Of a DNA stretch of 64,000 nt, positions 15,001 to 30,000 are shown one piece after another. Where the stretch lies: the NCBI GenBank assembly GCA_027068085.1, contig JAMOUQ010000049.1, positions 1 through 64,000 on the forward strand, read 5' to 3'. The position numbers and the translations under genes are program-made. Each line of letters begins with the position of its first letter. Within the stretch, counting starts at the first letter, position 1. The notes beneath the pieces are model-generated. The model saw only the letters and a list, made by a program, of their open reading frames with translations, was not told where the DNA came from and did no database searches. This DNA is from Desulfobacteraceae bacterium (GTDB lineage: Bacteria > Desulfobacterota > Desulfobacteria > Desulfobacterales > Desulfosarcinaceae).

Positions 15001-18000
15001 CCGCGCCGGCGAGTGTGCCTGCCTGGACAGGCTCCAGGGTGGCCCAGGATATCAGGGCGCCGATTATTCCGGCGATCAGGGTGGCTATTCCGGCGGCCGG
15101 CAGCCAGCGGGGTGCTTCGCCGCGGTCAGCGGGAAGATTAGAGTATGGCCCGGCTTCCGGCCCATGGTCTGTCATCCGGGAATCGTCATCAGCGTCCCGG
15201 TGATTTTGCTGACTGCCGGCTGAAAGCATTTCGTTGATTTCTTCGATTTCTTCCTGCCGGCCGGTTCCAAGTTCTTCATCGTCCGGGCTGCCTTCACCCA
15301 GGGCCTCCTGCCGGACGGTGGCTCTCAGGGCCTTGTCGGAACTTTCGGCCAGTACGGCCATGGCTGCCGGCAGGCCCTGTTGCATGGATTCAGTCCCGGG
15401 CTGTCCGGCGTTGTTCGTGCTTTGATCCTGTGCCTGTTCCCGGGCGGCCTGTTCCTGCCACCGGCGGCGCAGCTCTTCCAGGAATATTTTCCGCGCCCGC
15501 TCCAGGGTGCGGGCTTTTTCTTCGCTTTTGACCCGGCCGAGCATTTTTTTACGCAGCCGCTGCTCCACCCTTTCCCGCGCCTGCCTTAGGGTGGATTCAT
15601 CCAGGGGGCTGGGCTTGCGCAGCAGCTTCGGAATCCGGCCGGCGAGCCGTTCGCTTTCATACTTGGCGTATACCACCCCGCAGGCAGGGCACTCGGTGGG
15701 AGGGACAAAGGCATTGTCTTTTGGTTGTCTTTCGTATCCGCACTTTGGGCAACGCATGCTTCTTCCTCGATTACGGGATTGTTGGTTTCAAAAAATACGC
15801 TGAAGATAATATGCAATATACATACCATTCGGGTCGAGGTTTTGGGTGAAATTATTGCTTTTAGAAACACGCCGTTATGATTGACCGCCATGGTGATTGA
15901 TGGTACTTTTGTACACGCAAGTGCAAAAATGTTTACAAGGGGACAATGATGGACCGTTCCAAAAGGGACAACCGTTCTTTCCGCGGCGTGCTCCAGTCCG
16001 GTGACGGGGTGATCGTGCGCGTTTTGGAAAGAACCTCCGGGAAGATAACCTTTGAGACCGCCTTCGGGCTTTCCCGGCACATGATCAAGCGCTTGAAGAC
16101 CCATCCCGAACACCTGGTCTTCAGCGAGCGGTCGCGCATAGCCCGGCTGGGGATCAGGATTGCCGGCAGCCATCCGGTATCGGCCGGTCATATCCGGGGC
16201 GACTCCCTGGTGATCGTCCAGCAGGCCACTTCGGTCATATCGGGTTACCCCGGCCTGGGCGAGCTGGGCGATTTTTTTGACGTCGGCCTGCCGGTGGGCC
16301 GGCTGGTGTTCTGCGATCCGGAGGCCCTGCTCACCTCCGAGCGGGTTCTGGAGGCCATTGAAAGGGCCGAGCTGAAGCTGCCGGCCTCCACCTCCATTTC
16401 CAGTGACGGCAGCATCGTCATCGCACCCCACAAGGTTGTATGCAGGTTGCGCCATCCCATCGACAAGGCCACAATCGGCCGGATCCTTTTCCACGAAAAC
16501 GGCCGCCAGATGCTCAACCGTTTCCAGGTCAGGGAGGCCGTGCCGGCGCTTGTCATACCCCCCGGCCAGGGAGTTATCACAACCTGCTCCATGTATCTCA
16601 ACGAGCACTATGTCGTTTTGCAGAGCGGTTTCGCCCTGGGGCGCAACCTGCCGGCCACGGTCCTGGACCCCATCAAGACCCGGGGGGTGAGGATCTATCT
16701 TGAGATCGTAAACGGCTCCGGCCAGCCCATCGTCAATCCCCTCATAGCAGCCAGGATATACGGGGCGCCCAAGGGGAGGCGGCGCGAGCGCCGCAGGGGC
16801 CGGCCTGCCTCCCACGGCCGCTACAGTTTTGCCCAGATGACCGGGCTGGCGGGGCGGCTGGAGGCCCACAGGAGCAAGACCTGTTCCTTCATCGACAAGC
16901 CGGCGGCCGTCATCGAACCGGGCCCGGACGATCTGAAAACGGCCCGGATCCTGGTAAACGGGCCGGACAGTCCCTGCGGGCTCGCCCCTTCGCGCTGCGC
17001 GGTCGAACGCCGGAATTATTCCGTCAAAAGCGCCTGCGCCCATGTCTATGCCACTTCCCGCATCGATCCGGACAAGATCGGCCGTCCGGCGGTGATAGTG
17101 CTGCGCTATTTCCCCAACCTGCTGGAACACCGGGACATAATCAACCTTGCCTGCCGGGGCAAGGTTGAAGCGCTCTATTTCTACGAGGCTTCCTGCGAGC
17201 ACGGCCCCTTCCTTTCCCAGGAAGACCACGGCCGCCTGCTGGAATACCATGCCTTCGGCCTGCGGGTTTACTGGGTATGCGGCCTGAACAACCGGATCAT
17301 GGTCCATACCATCCGCGACGGCAAGGGCTACTTCGTGGTGCCCGAGCGGCTGGCGGCCTTTCACAAGTCCATGTTTTTCGCCTTCTACGGCTCCACCCTG
17401 GCCCTTTCCAGGGAAGGCCGGCAGCGGCTGGGGCGGCTCATGGACGCTTTGGTATCTTTCTGGGGCCGCAACATCGGGATCGTCACCGGCGGCGGCAGCG
17501 GGGTGATGGAGGTGGCCAACACCATGGCCCGCGAGCGGGGCATCCTTTCGGGGGCCAATTTTCTCGACATAACCGATCAGCCCATGACCACCGATGTGGA
17601 TTTCTGCCAGGTCTTCCAGGACACCTGCCGTCACAGCCGCCAGAAATGGTTCGAGATCGCCTCTTTCCCCATTTTCAACGTCGGCGGCCTGGGTTCCCTG
17701 GAAGAGCTGGGGATAACCCTGTGCAACATGAAGCTTTCCATAATGGAACAGGTGCCGGTGGTGCTTTTCGATACCGAAGGTGACCGGTGTTTCTGGCGTC
17801 CCATGCAGGAGCAGATCGAAACCATGGTCCGTTTCGGCCGCGCTCCGGCCTGGATCAGGGATTACCTGCTGATCACCGACGATCCCGGGGAGGTGATCAG
17901 GGTCTACCGCGACAGGCTGCACCTTTTCTGACGGCCGCAGATGCTTGTATGCCGCCGGGGTGATGCCGGCCCGGGTAAAGAAAACCGATTTCGGTTTGAT

Positions 18001-21000
18001 CCCTGCCCGCAGGCAGGTGTATTATTGAGCCATGATCCGTACGGCAAGGAGAATGGCCGGTCAATTTTTATGATGGCCGGATTGCCGTTGGCCGCCCGGT
18101 TGGGGTTTGCAGGCCGAAATAGCTGACTGTGCCGACAGCGGTGATAGCGCGCCGACAGCGGGCTGCGTAGCCGTGGCATATTGGGAGAAGAGCCGATGGA
18201 AAAGAATGAAAAACCTGATTTTGAGCTTACCGAAGAACAGGGCCAGTTGCTTGTGAAACTGGCCCGCCAGAGCCTGCTGGAGCGTTTCGGCCGGCACGCC
18301 GAGCTGGAGGACCTGGAATCCCGGCTTGACGACCCGGTCTTTGAAAGGCGTTGCGGGACTTTCGTTACCCTTACCATCGATGGCAACCTGCGCGGTTGCA
18401 TCGGCACCCTGGAAGGTTACGAACCCCTGAAAGACGGGGTCAGGCGCAATGCCGTCAATGCCGCGTTCCACGATCCCCGTTTTGCGCCCCTGAGCGTCCA
18501 CGAGCTTGACAAGGTGCGTATCGAAGTCAGCGTACTGAGCGAGCCCCGGCCCCTGGAATACAAGGACGCCGATGACCTGCTGCGCAAGCTCAGGCCGGGC
18601 ATCGACGGGGTGATAATCTCGAAAGGGCGCGCCAGCGCGACATTTCTGCCCCAGGTCTGGCAGCAGCTGCCCCGGCCAGAGGAGTTTCTTTCCCACCTTT
18701 GCATGAAAGCCGGCCTGCCTGCCGACCAGTGGCGCAAGGGCGACCTGGAGGTGAAGGTTTACCGGGTGCAGTATTTTGAAGAGCCCCATTAGCTCGTGCC
18801 GGATCCCGGCCCGAGCCTGCGTTCATGAAAAAATCCCAAGCCGGCGGACAGGAAACCGGCCCCGGCATGAAGCCGTCGCCCTGCTGCAGCCGTACGGAAA
18901 TAATTTGAAACTTGCCATTATGTGTGTTATCTTTACCAAAATTTATAAGGCTGCAGCCACTTATCAGGCCTGCGGCCCGGGCACCGAATGATTTTGCAGT
19001 CATACCCGCCGCTGTTTCCCGCCACGTTTGTATGACGGTCGAAATTGTTTCTTGGTTGGCTTGGCGCGCCCAGGTAAGGCGCGGCTATGTGAGGGCGGAA
19101 TATATTTCGCCCCCGGGATAATCTTTAAAGACAAGGAAGGCAATTCAATGAAATCGTATCGCGCGTACCTGGCCGTGGTGGCGTGTTGCCTGTTCGTGTT
19201 TGCCCTGGCAACCGGAGCGGTTGGTGCGGATAAGAAGGCAGATAAAAAAAAGGGAGAAAAGAAAATGACGGTTGAAGAAGGAAAGACCATAGGTATCGAG
19301 TACACTCTGACCCTGGACGACAAGCAGGTTGTGGACACCAACGTCGGTGGCCAGCCTCTGACCTATGTTCAGGGTTCACATCAGATCATTCCGGGTCTGG
19401 AAAAGGCCCTGGAAGGCATGACCGTGGGCGATACCAAGCAGGTTACCGTGGAGCCTGACGAGGCTTATGGCCAGGTCATCAAGGAGGCCATCATCGAGGT
19501 CGACAAGAGCCAGATGCCCGAAGAACTGTGGAAGGTCGGGGCTCAGGTCCAGGCCCAGGGCAATGACGGCCGCATCCTCAGGGGCAAAGTCGTCGAACTG
19601 AAGGAAAAGACCGCCCTGGTCGATTTCAACCATCCCCTGGCTGGCAAGACCCTCCATTTTGATGTCAAGATACTGAGTATTCAGTAGATTTTGCATATCA
19701 CAACTGCCGGGGCCGGCTTTTGCCGGCCGCCGGCAGCCTCTTTTTGATTCCCTCCGTTTGTCCGGCGGACATCGGCAGGCTTGACTCCTGTCTCCGGTTC
19801 TGCTGGGATAACAGGTATTCCGGTTCCAATTCTGATTGCTGCATCTCTGCTATCGTTGTCCGGGGGCAGGCGTATGATTTTGATGTCCCGTTTCAGCCGG
19901 GCGGCAGCCATTGTCGATGGCCTGGAGGCCTCTCAAAGGCGCAGGCTGGAATCGGCCTGCCGCAGGATTCAGAAGGCACAGCAGGCGGTTTTGCTCAACG
20001 GTGCCGTCTATCTGGAGTACTGCGGCCGGGTTTGCCGGGGACTGTGCTGCCGCAACCTTAGAGTCGATGAAATCGTCAGCCTTTACGATTTCATCCTGGT
20101 GCTCGCCTCTGCCCCGCAGATGGCGGACCTGATTGCCGGGTGCGCCCGGGCCGCCCGGGGGCTGCACAACGCCGATTGTGTCTTTCTCAAAGACGGCCGC
20201 GGGCCCTGCCTCTTCCCGGAAGACCTGAAACCCGAGCGTTGCATTGCAAGTTTCTGTTTCAACACCAGGCTGATCCGGCGCGAGCTTTCCTGCCTGCGGA
20301 CAAGTTTCACCCGTCTTGTTCTGCTGGTCCGGTGGTGGAGTCTGCTGAGACTTGGACGGCGGTGCCGGGTCGACAGCGGCGGCCTGAGCCGGCTGGAAGG
20401 GTGAAGAAAAAGGCCGGGGCCAAAGAGATGTTCCGGTGCGCTCCGGCCGTCGGTGATCAGTCTTCTTGCAGGGCGGCGTGGGCTGCCGCCAGCCGGGCGA
20501 TGGGTACCCGGAAGGGCGAGCAGGAGACATAGTCCAGCCCCAGCTTGTGGCAGATGGCGATGGAGGCCGGATCGCCGCCGTGCTCGCCGCAAATGCCGCA
20601 TTCCAGCTCGGGCCGCCGCCGGCGTCCCTTGCTCACCGCCATGCGCATCAGTTCCGCCACGCCGTCGGCATCCAGGGTCGCAAAGGGATTGTCCGGCAGG
20701 ATGTGATTTTCCATGTATTCGATCAGGAAGCCGGCCTCGGCGTCGTCACGGGATATGCCGTAGGTCGTCTGAGTCAGGTCGTTGGTGCCGAAGGAGAAGA
20801 ATTCGGCATACTCGGCGATCTGGCCGGCGGTCAGGGCGGCCCTGGGCAGTTCGATCATGGTGCCGAAACGGTACTCTATCTCCATCTGTTGTTCTTCCAT
20901 CACCTTGCGGGCCTCCTGTTCCAGGGCGGCCCGCTGGACCTTCAGCTCGTTGGCATGGCTGGTCAGGGGGATCATCACCTTGGGCAGGACCTTGACCCCT

Positions 21001-24000
21001 TCCCTGGTCACCTGGCAGGCGGCCTCGAAGATGGCCCGTACCTGCATGGCGGTAAGTTCCGGTATGTGGATTCCCAGGCGGACTCCCCGCAGGCCCAGCA
21101 TGGGGTTTTGTTCCCGCAGGGCCTGGGCCCGGCTGCGGATTTTCTCCTTGATCCTGATCTGCTTGAGCAGGCTGTCGATTTCGGCCATGTTGTCGGCATG
21201 CTTGATGCGCAGCTTGAGGTCGGCCAGGTCGGCCATCAGTTCCACCAGGTCGGGCAGAAACTCGTGCAAGGGAGGATCGATGAGCCTGATGATCACCGGC
21301 AGGCCGTCCATGGCCCGGAACAGGCCGGCGAAATCTTCCCGCTGAAACGGCAGCAGGGCGTCCAGGGCCTGGCGGCGCTCCACCGGCAGGTCGGCCATGA
21401 TCATCTTTTGCACCAGCGGCAGGCGTTCGGCCTCGAAAAACATGTGCTCCGTGCGGCACAGGCCGATACCCCGGGCGCCGTACTCGCGGGCCCGCCGGGC
21501 GTCTTCGGGATAATCGGCATTGGCCCAGACTCCCAGGCGACGGATCGAATCGGCCCAGTCCAGCAGCTTGATCAGCCAGGGGTCCTTGATGTCCGGTACC
21601 AGGGTATCAAGGCGGCCCTTGAAGACTTCGCCGGTGTTGCCGTCGATGGAAATCCAGTCCCCCTCGTGGATCTCTGCTCCGCCGACGGTCATCGTCCGCT
21701 TGCGCAGGTCGATTTCCAGGGCGGCAACCCCCACCACCGCCGGCTTGCCGAACTGGCGGGCTACCAGGGCGGCGTGGCTGGTGCGGCCCCCGCGGCTGGT
21801 GAGGATTCCCTTGGCCGCCAGCATGCCGTGAACGTCGTCCGGCTTGGTTTCAGGACGCACCATGATCACGTCCTTGCCCTCGTCCCGGGCCCATTGCTGG
21901 GCCAGGTCGGCTTCGAAGGCCACCTGCCCGCAGGCGGCTCCGGGAGATACGTTGAGCCCCTTGGCCAGCATCAGGCCCCGGCTGCGGGCCTTCTGCATGG
22001 CCTTGGGGTCGAACTGGGGATGGAGGAAAAAGTCGACCTGTTCGGGGCTGACCCGCCGGACGGCCTCCTGCCTGGTGATCAGGCCTTCTTCGGCCATGTC
22101 GACCGCTATGCGCACGGCCGCCCGGGCCGTGCGCTTGCCGTCACGGGTCTGAAGCATCCAGAGCTTGCCGTTTTCGATGGTAAACTCCATGTCCTGCATT
22201 TCGCGGTAATGATTTTCCAGCTTGCGGGCTATCTCCTGCAGCTGCTCCCATACTTGGGGCATGTCCCGGGCCAGCTCCTGGATGTCCTTGGTCATCCGGA
22301 TGCCGGCCACCACGTCTTCGCCCTGGGCGTTGATCAGGTAGTCGCCTTCGATCTTGGGCTCGCCGGTGGAGCCGTCGCGGGTCATGGCCACGCCGGTGGC
22401 ACTGGTGGAGCCCAGGTTGCCAAAGACCATGGTCACCACGTTGACCGCGGTTCCCATGTCGTGGGGGATGCCGGCGGCGTTGCGGTAGTCCACGGCCCGC
22501 TTGCCGTTCCAGCTTTTGAAGACCGCCTCGGTGGCCATTTTCAACTGCTCGCAGGGATCCTGGGGAAAGTCCACCTGGGTGTGGCTGCGGAAGATGGTCT
22601 TGAACCGGCCGGTTATATCCTTCCAGTGCTCGGCCCCCAGCTCGGCGTCACTGTCGACCCGGGCTGCGGCCCGCGTTCTGGTGATCACCTCTTCGAAAGG
22701 TTCGTCGGCAATACCCATGACCACCGATCCGAACATCTGGACCAGCCGGCGATATGAATCGTAGACAAAGCGCGGATCACCGGTCAGCCTGATCATGGCT
22801 TCGGCCGTCTCGTCGTTGAGACCGATGTTGAGGACCGTGTCCATCATCCCGGGCATGGAGAACTTGGCGCCGGAACGGCAGGACACCAGCAGGGGATTGT
22901 CCGTGCCGCCGAACCGCTTGCCGGTGGCCGCCTCGATTTTTTTAAGGGCCTCCAGTTCCTGCTCCCACATTCCGGGCGGAAATACTCCGCCGCCTTCCAG
23001 GTAGGCGTTGCAGGCCTCGGTGGTGATGATGAAACCAGGAGGGACCGGCAGGCCGATGCGTCGCATCTCGGCCAGGTTGGCTCCCTTGCCGCCGAAAAGG
23101 CCCCGCACGCCTTCCCAGTCGCCTCCCACGTATTTTTCCGCCTGATCGACTTCTTCGAACAGATAGACCCACTTCTTGGTTTCCATGGTCAGTCCTTTCT
23201 TCAATACGTGAGCACGAAAAATAACACCAGTCCCGGTTGCCCGGCGGTTGCCGGCCGATCATGATTGCCGGAACCGGGCAGGGCGGCTTTGTCCTAGACC
23301 AGGGGGAGATACCGCTTGCCGTCTGACAGGGAAATATGAACAACGGGAACAGAAAGGCGCTCAAGAATCCGGAAGCCTGCCTGCAAGGTGAGACTTCAGT
23401 ATATCCGAAATCTTGTAAAAATTAAAGCCCCGGATCCGATCCGGTTTTGACCTGCCCGGCCAAAAGTGGTAGTTGTAAAGGCCGGAGATTTTTGCAGTAA
23501 CATAACCAGGGAGCGATTCGAATGCCCGCACGGCGATGCAAGGCCCTGATCGGAATCACCTGTTCGCGGATGGTCGGCGCCGCCTGGAGCCAGCTTTCCA
23601 AAGGCCATTTCATCAATTACACTCTTGAAGCCTACGGCCGGGCGGTCGTTGCCTGCGGCGCGGTACCGGTCCTGGTGCCGGTGGGACAGGTCACCGCCGG
23701 GCTGGAGTTGATCCTGGACCGGATCGACGGTCTGATCCTCAGCGGCGGCCCGGACGTCCATCCCCGCCATTACCGGGCCATGCCCCTGGCCGGGCTGGCG
23801 GACGTGGACGACGAGCTGGACCGGATGGAGCTGGAGCTGGCCCGGCTGGCCCTTGCAAGGGACATCCCCCTGCTGGGAATTTGCCGTGGAATCCAGATTC
23901 TCAACGTTGCCTGCGGCGGCAGCCTGATCCAGGATATCGGCAGCCAGGTTCCGGGGGCTTTGCTGCACAATCCGTCCATAGACAAGAGGGTGTTGAGCCA

Positions 24001-27000
24001 TACCGTCAGGATCGAGACAGATTCCCTGCTGGGCCGGATCATCGGCGCCGGGGAAATCTGGGTCAACGGACGCCACCACCAGGCGGTGGACAAGGTGGCC
24101 CCGGGCCTGACGGTGAGCGCCGTTGCGCCGGACGGGATCGTGGAAGCCGTCGAGGATTCCGCCCGGCGTTTCGCGCTCGCAGTGCAGTGGCATCCGGAAG
24201 GCACCTGGAAGAGCGATCCCCATTGCCTGAGGCTGTTCGAAGCCCTGGTTGAAGCCTGCGGCTCCGGGTAGATTCCGCCCGGCCGGTATGGGCGGCGGTG
24301 CAGACACTTTGATTTTCAACAAGGAGGTTTGCCGGAATGGATTTTTGGGACGATGTGCAGTTCGCCAACCTGACCCCGGACGAGGTCGCCACCATCAAGG
24401 CCCTGGAAAAGAAGCTGGGTGACGACATAAGGCTGGTGGCGGTCAGGAGCAAAGCCGTTCTGTATGTCCTGGAGGCCAAGATGGCACCCAACCAGTGGTT
24501 GCGGGTCGACCGGGCCTATCCCCGCATAGAAAAGCTCAAGGCGTATTTCAGCCAATACGAGGCCGCCAAGGAGTCCAAGGCGGCTCTCAAGCGTTTTCTG
24601 ATCAACAACAGGCTAAATCTTCGCAAGCGGCCCATCCGCATCCGCCAGATCGTCGATACCGAGGCCGGAAACTGACGGCCCCGATATCCGCCTTCAGAAA
24701 AATCCCCGGGGGCGGTTTCCAAAATAGTCCCGCAGAACGTCATAGTAAGTCCTGATCCGGTCCACGTACTGGACGGCCTCTTTGCCCCGGGCATATCCAT
24801 GGGGCAGGGTGCGGTAGTATTTCTTTTGCTGCAGCAGGGGCAAGACGTCCCTGATGGTCCGCCAGGTATCGGCCGGTTTGCCCAGTCTGGCTGCCAGCAG
24901 GCGGGCGTCCTGCAGATGCCCGAAGCCCAGGTTGTAGGCCGCCAGGGCCAGGTAGGTGCGGTCCGGTTCCGGCACTTTTTCCTCGATCCGGTTGTGAAGC
25001 CGGGCCAGATAGCGGGTTCCGGCAAAGATCGATTCCCGGGCCGCCATCCGGTTCTTGACCCCCATGTCGCGGGCCGTGTCCAGGGTGAGCATCATCATTC
25101 CGCGCACTCCGGTGAAGCTCCGGGCGCGGGGGTTCCAGTGGGATTCCTGGTAAGACTGGGCGGCCACCAGCATCCAGTTCAGCCCGTACCGGGCGGCCGC
25201 CTGTTTGAAATATTCGATATATCTTGGCAGGTGGCTGGAGATTTTTTTCCGGAAACGGACCAGATCCACGTAGTCGAACCGTTCCAGATGACCGTAGTAG
25301 TGTTTTATCAGGCTGCGGATGAGATCGCCGGTTTTGGGCAGGGCAAACCAATGCTTTACAGCCTGCTGCAGCCGGTGATTCTGCCGGCCGATGGCCCAGC
25401 GCAGCTGCTGGGCCGGTTCGAGGCTGAAATGGACCACCAGCTCGGGATACAGCCAGCGGTTGCTGGTGAAGGTGTTGGATTCGACCACGGTGAGATCTGC
25501 CGAGCGTTTCTGCACAAGATCCAGCAGGTCTTCGGAGCTGTAACTGGAACGCAGCACCCAGCGGGCCGAGGGCACCTGGCGTTTCAGTTTTTCCAGGGCC
25601 TCCTGCCTTGCGCTGCTGGGGGCATACCAGATGCTGCGGCCCTTGAGGTCTGCCGGCCGGGTAACATCGGGCCGGCCGCGGCGGCCGATGACCTGCTGGT
25701 TGACATCCAGGTAGGAAGGGCCGAGATAGACCAGCTTGGCCACCCGGCGGCCCAGGGGAAAACCCGGGGCCAGGATGTCACCCCGGCCGGTGGCAAGGGC
25801 CGTGATCATGTCCTCTTCGTCTTCCCGGACAACCACCTTGAGACTGACCCCCAGATGATCGGCGAAAGCTTCGGCCAGGTCGTATTCGAAACCGGCCGGA
25901 CCGTTCGGGCCTTCAAAATAGGTGGTGGAGCTGTTGCGGGTGATGAGCTTCAGGTATCCCCTGGCCCGGATGGTTTCCAGACCGTCGCGCATGGCGTCGC
26001 AGCCGGTCAGAACGAGTATGGCCGAGGCCAGCAGTGCCGCGCCGGCCAGCAGGGAGGTTATGCCGCGTTGCAGGACCGGCCCCATGGCGAGCCCCGGCAA
26101 GGACAGGCTTTTTTGTGACTTGTTTTCTCTCATGCCCGGCTTGACGGTCTCTTGCCGCCGGTGTCAGGTTCGGGTTTGTCCGTGCCGGCAGCATATCCGG
26201 CATCCAGGATGATCCTGGCATCTGCCGCCAGGCAGCCGTCCGGGTTGCACAGAACCGGGTTGAGATCTATGGATTCCACCTTGTCGGCCATTTTGACCAG
26301 CAGCTTGGAAAAGTTGAGCATCAGTTCCACCAGGGCTTCCCTGTTTACCGGACGGCTGCCGCGGAAGCCGTTGAGCAGATCCCTGGCCCGCAGGCATTTG
26401 ATCATCGAATCCACGTCCCGGCGCTTCAGGGGAGCCATCCGCAGGGCGGTGTCGTGGTAGATTTCCACCCCGGTTCCTCCCATGCCCAGCAGGACGACCG
26501 GGCCGAACTGGGCGTCGATCTTGCCGCCCACGATCAGCTCCAGGCCCCGGCCCATGGCTTCCACCAGCACCGCCTGGCATCCTTTGATGCCTGTAAGGCG
26601 GTGGTAGGCCTGTTCCAGCTGGGATTCATCACCGATGGGCAGGATCACCGCCCCGGCATCCGACTTGTGAATCAGAGTGATTCCCACCGCCTTGGCCACC
26701 ACCGGAAAACCCAGCTTTTTGGCGGCGGCCACGGCCTGCCGGGCCGACTGGACCACCCTGCCGGCCGGGACGGGGATACCCGACAGCTTTAGGATGCGCT
26801 TGGCATCCGGCTCAAGCACCCAGCCGTAAGGCCTGGAGTCTTCCAGGATTTGTCTGATTGCTTTTTTCAGCATGGCTGGCACCTTCTCAGGGCTTCCAGC
26901 ATCAGCACGGCCCCTTCGATTGAGTTTGATACCGGAACCCGGTTCAGTTCGAAACCTTCGATCAGAATGCGGTATTTTTCCACATGGGGGACATAGGCCA

Positions 27001-30000
27001 CCATGGGTATGTCACGGTCACGGTTGACGTGGCTCAGCCGCGCCCCCAGGTCGGACGAGATGCCCGGAGAATAGGGCAGCAAAGAGAGCAGAACGGAGTC
27101 TATGTCGCTTGATCCGACCAGGCCGTTGGCCGCGGCGATGAAATCGTCGTCCCGGGCGCTGCCGGTAAGGTCGACCGGGTTGCCCAGGGCGGCTATCTCG
27201 CGGATGGAAGGCGACAGTTTCCGGCGGATAAGCTCCCGGGTCGCCTCGTCCAGGGGCGGAACCTTCAGGCTGTGAGCGTCGCAGGCATCGACGGCCAGCA
27301 CACCGTGGCCGCCGCTTACGGTTATGATGCCCACCTGCCCCTCGATGGCCTGTTTGTAACAGCTCAGGGATTCGCAAAAGGAGATCATCTCGTATTCGTT
27401 GCGGGCCTCCACTATGCCGTGTTGAGCCAGTACCTGGGAAAAAACGGCGTAATCGCCCGCCAGGGACGCGGTGTGGCTGGATACCGCCCGCTTGCCCCGG
27501 CTGCTCTTGCCGGCTTTCAGGACCACCACCGGTTTGGGGCACTTGCGGGCGAGCTCGACGAAGGTGCGGCCTTCACCCGGCCCGAAGCCTTCGATGTAGA
27601 AAGCGATGACCTCGGTTGCCGGATCGCGCGCCAGGTAGCGCAGCAGGTGGGTTTCCCGAATCAGGGCCTTGTTGCCGATGGATACGGCCAGCGAAAGCCC
27701 GATCCCCTGGCCGACGAACTTGACTATCTGGTCCACCAGCACTCCTCCGCTCTGGCTTACCAGGGCCACGTTGCCCTTCACGGGCCGGACCAGCCTTTCC
27801 CCGGGCAGGAAGAAGGTGTCGAAGCGGTCGGGCACGTATATCCCAAGACAGTTGGGACCGATGAAAGGGAAACCGGCTTCCCGGGCCATGGCGGTTATCC
27901 GGTCCTGGAGATCCTGCCGTCCGCTTTCGGCAAAACCACCTGAAATGACCGTGGCGGAGCCTGCCCGGCAGGCGATACACTCCTGGATTATGGACGGAAC
28001 GTGCCGGGCGCGGGCGGCTATCACCACGTGGTCTATCCTTTGGGGCACCTCGGCCAGGCTCCTGTAGACCGTGTCTTTCAGGATGCGACCTCCCCTGGGA
28101 TTGACCGGATAGACCCTGACCGGGTAGCGCAGGCTGAGTTTGTTGAAGATCACGTTGGCCGGGTGGCTGGAATTGGTAAGGGATACTCCCACCACGGCCA
28201 TGGTTTTGGGAGCGAACAAGGGTTTGAAGTCTGTTTTCATGCCTTCTCCGATGTTGGAGACCCGCAGGTTGCTACGGGTGATAACCAAAACGTATTACAT
28301 GCCGGCGTGAGGGTCAAGAAAAGGGCAGCCGCGGTGGCTTCAGCGATAGGCGCCCGTTTCCAGGGCCTCGAGTTTTTCCAGCAGCCGGCGGGCGTTGGCG
28401 ATGTCGCGGCGGGCCTTGTCCAGGTTGGGATTGAGCCGCAGGGCGGCCTGCCACTGCTCTATGGCCAGTTCCAGCTCTTCGTTGAGAAAATACTTGACCC
28501 CGTTGCGGTAGTGGGTTTCGGCGGCGGCATTGAGCCGCAGCTGGGCATCGTTGATCAGGACGGCGGTGTCTTCGTAGGCCGGGTCGATGGTCTCCAGCAC
28601 GGCGATGGCTTCCTGGTCCTTGCCCTCGGCCAGCAGCTGGTTGGCGATGGCATAGTTGATCGCATCCATCAGGGACTTGGCCGCCTGGTTGCCGGGCTCC
28701 GAAGCCAGAATCTCCTCCACCACCGTACGGGCCTCCAGGTAGGCTCCTTCTTCCAGGCGGGTGCGGGCAAGCTTGAGACGGTCGTCCATGGCCTGGCATT
28801 TCAGGTTCTCGCGGGCCCGGGCCATGGCCTTGTCGCGGCCCTTGAAGCCCGGCCGGACCCGTTTGAGCCGTTCCAGGGCTTCCCAGAACTGGCGGTGTTT
28901 CATCAGCTCGGCGGCCTGGCGGAAGTAGATCTTGTCGGCCAGACAGCGGGCCTCCTTGTAATGGGGGCTGCCGGGTTCGATCTGGCCTATCAGGGCCAGG
29001 GCGCCGTCAAGGTCGCCCCGGGAAAATTTTTCCCGGGCTTCGATGATCAGCTGCTCGATGGCCCCGGGCGGCCTGAGGTATTCAGCCGGCAGGGTGGGCA
29101 AGATCAGGACCTTGCCGGGAAAGATGGGCCGGCCGGGATCCAGGTCGTTGAAATAGGCGATTACCGGTGCCAGTTCGGCGTCCTTGTATGTCCTGTAGGC
29201 GATGGTGCTCAGGGAATCACCTTTTCTGATGCGGTAAGATACCTGTTCCTTGCGGTGGAGCCGGTTTTTCAGATAATCCAGCGCTCCGCGGTGATCGGGC
29301 CGGTAGCGCAGGGTCGTCAGGAAGTGGAGCCGGGCGCGGGCGAAATCTCCCTGCTGGTAGGCGTTGACGCCCTTGGCAAAATGCCGGCGGGCCCTTTCGC
29401 GGGCCGTTTTTTTCAGTTTCCTGATGGCCTTTTCGGCCGTCTTGTCGCCGGCTTCCAGGCGCCGGACGGCCTTCCACAGCAAGATGGCCTCATGGAGGCG
29501 GTCTTCTTTTTCCTTGGCCAGTGCCAGGTCACGGTAATGCTGGGCCGGAGAGGCAATGGTGGCTTTCAGCCTGGTCCAGGTGGAGCTGCACCCGGCCGCC
29601 AGGCAGGCCAGGCAAACGGCGACTGTCAACGGCAGCAGGCGTTTCATCGCAACTCCAGGGGTTCGAAGACCTTGAGGTTCTTGGCGAACTGGGTGAGGTC
29701 GTAATGTCCGTAGATCATGGAGCGCCTGACCTTGAAATTGTCGACAAAGAAAGGATTGCTGCCGCGGTTCAGGGTGAAGCCGGCCCGGTAGCCGAATTTC
29801 TTGGCAATGGCGATCACAAGATCGTTGGTCTTGCCGAAAGGATAGGCCAGGTAGCGGCAGGGTGCGCCGATGTTTTTCCGGATCAAAGCCTTTGATTGCC
29901 CCAGCTCGCGGTCCAGGTGCCTGATATGATCCTGGAGGCCGGCCTTGGGAGGCAGGCGGGTAAGGTCAGGCAGGCTGAGGGTCTGGGATTGGACTGAAAT